Source: Virgibacillus dokdonensis | GTDB taxonomy: Bacteria > Bacillota > Bacilli > Bacillales > Amphibacillaceae | Length of the DNA: 44,358 bases | Reading direction: 5' to 3' | NCBI RefSeq assembly: GCF_900166595.1 | Contig: NZ_LT745763.1 | Location: forward strand, 2,432,627-2,476,984 | In this document: positions 43,913-44,358 of the stretch, piece after piece | Numbering within the stretch: the first letter of the stretch is position 1 | Layout: each line of letters starts with the position of its first letter | The notes under the pieces: model-generated | Told to the model about the DNA's origin: nothing | Seen by the model: the letters and a program-made list of their open reading frames with translations, nothing else | Database searches by the model: none | Translations under genes and position numbers: made by a program

Positions 43913-44358
43913 CACTAGCGTTGCATAAAAAGTAATGCTTCAAGTCAAGCGTTAATTTTCCATTTGAGACATATGTAACAGAATTTTCTGATATATGTTA
44001 TTTGTACACAATGAAAAAAAGACAACAGGCATGAGAGGTAGCCCTTCATCCATTTTTTGAATAGTATATACTTTTAAACGAATGGATCGTATGTTAAATC
44101 ATCTAAGTGTAACACGTCTCCTGTCTCATATTGTGCTAGGGTCTCTGCAAAAATTCGCTCATTGTCCCACCTTCGTCGTCCGCTGGACTCTCGCTCTGGT
44201 CCTTTACGTACTTTCAAAATAAAGGTTGCCATGGATTGATCGTAACCATCCTTTATCCAACGCAACATTTCCAGCAAGGTTCCTTTGAAACCTATTTTAT
44301 TTTTCATTAGGATGATCAGGCAAAAGGTAATCATTGCAAGATAGACTTGATTATAAAC
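43913..44358. mobile_element. IS4-family element, copy 2, left part only
   Basis: Starts with the same terminal inverted repeat 'cactagcgttgcataaa' as copy 1 and runs off the window. Nearly identical to 10430-10875 with scattered substitutions. The end and the target duplication cannot be seen. Confidence 0.88.
44074..44358 (-). CDS. IS4-family transposase, C-terminal part (copy 2)
   Basis: C-terminal 94 codons of the transposase; the frame stays open to the window edge ('VYNQVYLA'). It keeps the full C-terminus 'AETLAQYETGDVLHLDDLT' and ends six residues later, 18 residues beyond the stop of copy 1, showing that copy 1 is the mutated one. Differences from copy 1 include FCL for FFL. Confidence 0.88.
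   Translation of the reverse strand, partial: VYNQVYLAMITFCLIILMKNKIGFKGTLLEMLRWIKDGYDQSMATFILKVRKGPERESSGRRRWDNERIFAETLAQYETGDVLHLDDLTYDPFV

Noticed and set aside
1..44358. CRISPR array, tRNA, rRNA, prophage or replication origin
   Set aside because: No regularly spaced identical repeats, no cloverleaf or rRNA stretches, no phage structural genes and no DnaA-box cluster were recognised by eye.

Overview
The window looks like chromosomal DNA from a low-GC, endospore-forming Bacillaceae, probably a Virgibacillus/Oceanobacillus-type genus. The genus is inferred; the family is well supported by orthologues of Bacillus subtilis genes (ktrC, ktrD, ykuV, ykuS, dapL, dapH, ykuL, ykuE, ykyB, patA), strong Shine-Dalgarno sites, frequent TTG/GTG starts and several sporulation genes (SpoVA proteins, a YhcN/YlaJ lipoprotein, a Spo0E-type phosphatase, a YjcZ-type peptide). 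No rRNA, tRNA, CRISPR array or prophage was seen.

Layout. 0-5 kb: ktrC (K+ channel gating subunit) and a two-gene heterodimeric ABC exporter. 5-8.7 kb: minus-strand cluster ykuV, ykuS, dapL, dapH (acetylated diaminopimelate/lysine branch) and the CBS protein ykuL. 8.8-10.2 kb: a czrA-czcD zinc efflux operon with a visible promoter and palindromic operator. 10.3-12 kb: a complete IS4-family element (terminal inverted repeats, 9-bp target duplication) inserted in the tail of a structured repeat. 12-17.9 kb: ykuE (Tat substrate), ykyB, small hypotheticals, an EamA exporter, an FbpB-like basic peptide, patA (which completes the acetyl-DAP branch) and a Spo0E-like phosphatase. 18.5-22.7 kb: signal peptidase I, a zinc-ribbon membrane protein paired with a PDZ-less HtrA-like protease, and a YjcZ-type peptide behind a sigma-K-like promoter. 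22.7-28.2 kb: an EAL phosphodiesterase downstream of ktrD, ywpF, a nitroreductase and an unknown anchored protein. 28.4-32.4 kb: a seven-gene spoVA2-type operon (DUF1657, YhcN/YlaJ lipoprotein, SpoVAC, SpoVAD, SpoVAE, DUF1657, DUF421-DUF1657) behind a sigma-G/F-like promoter. 32.5-43.7 kb: a dicarboxylate/amino acid symporter, an MDR oxidoreductase, an ArsA-type ATPase with a small Cys-Cys-ending partner, CstA, an unknown permease, a TmrB-like kinase gene broken by one stop codon, an M3 oligoendopeptidase and a YceI protein. The window ends inside a second copy of the IS, again sitting in the same repeat.

How the genes relate. KtrC and KtrD are the two halves of one K+ uptake system but lie 24 kb apart. 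DapH, PatA and DapL are successive enzymes of one pathway. The spoVA2-type operon should act on spore dipicolinate handling, germination and heat resistance.

The most unusual non-coding feature is a modular intergenic element (called here A-B-C), two near-complete copies of about 250 bp plus many partial copies, whose hairpins double as gene boundaries. A second, distinct repeat (163-207 bp) is the landing site of both IS copies. These repeats, the stop codon in the TmrB-like gene, a possible 29-residue toxin-like peptide, the degenerate GGDEF domain and the ArsA/Cys-Cys pair are the points most worth following up.
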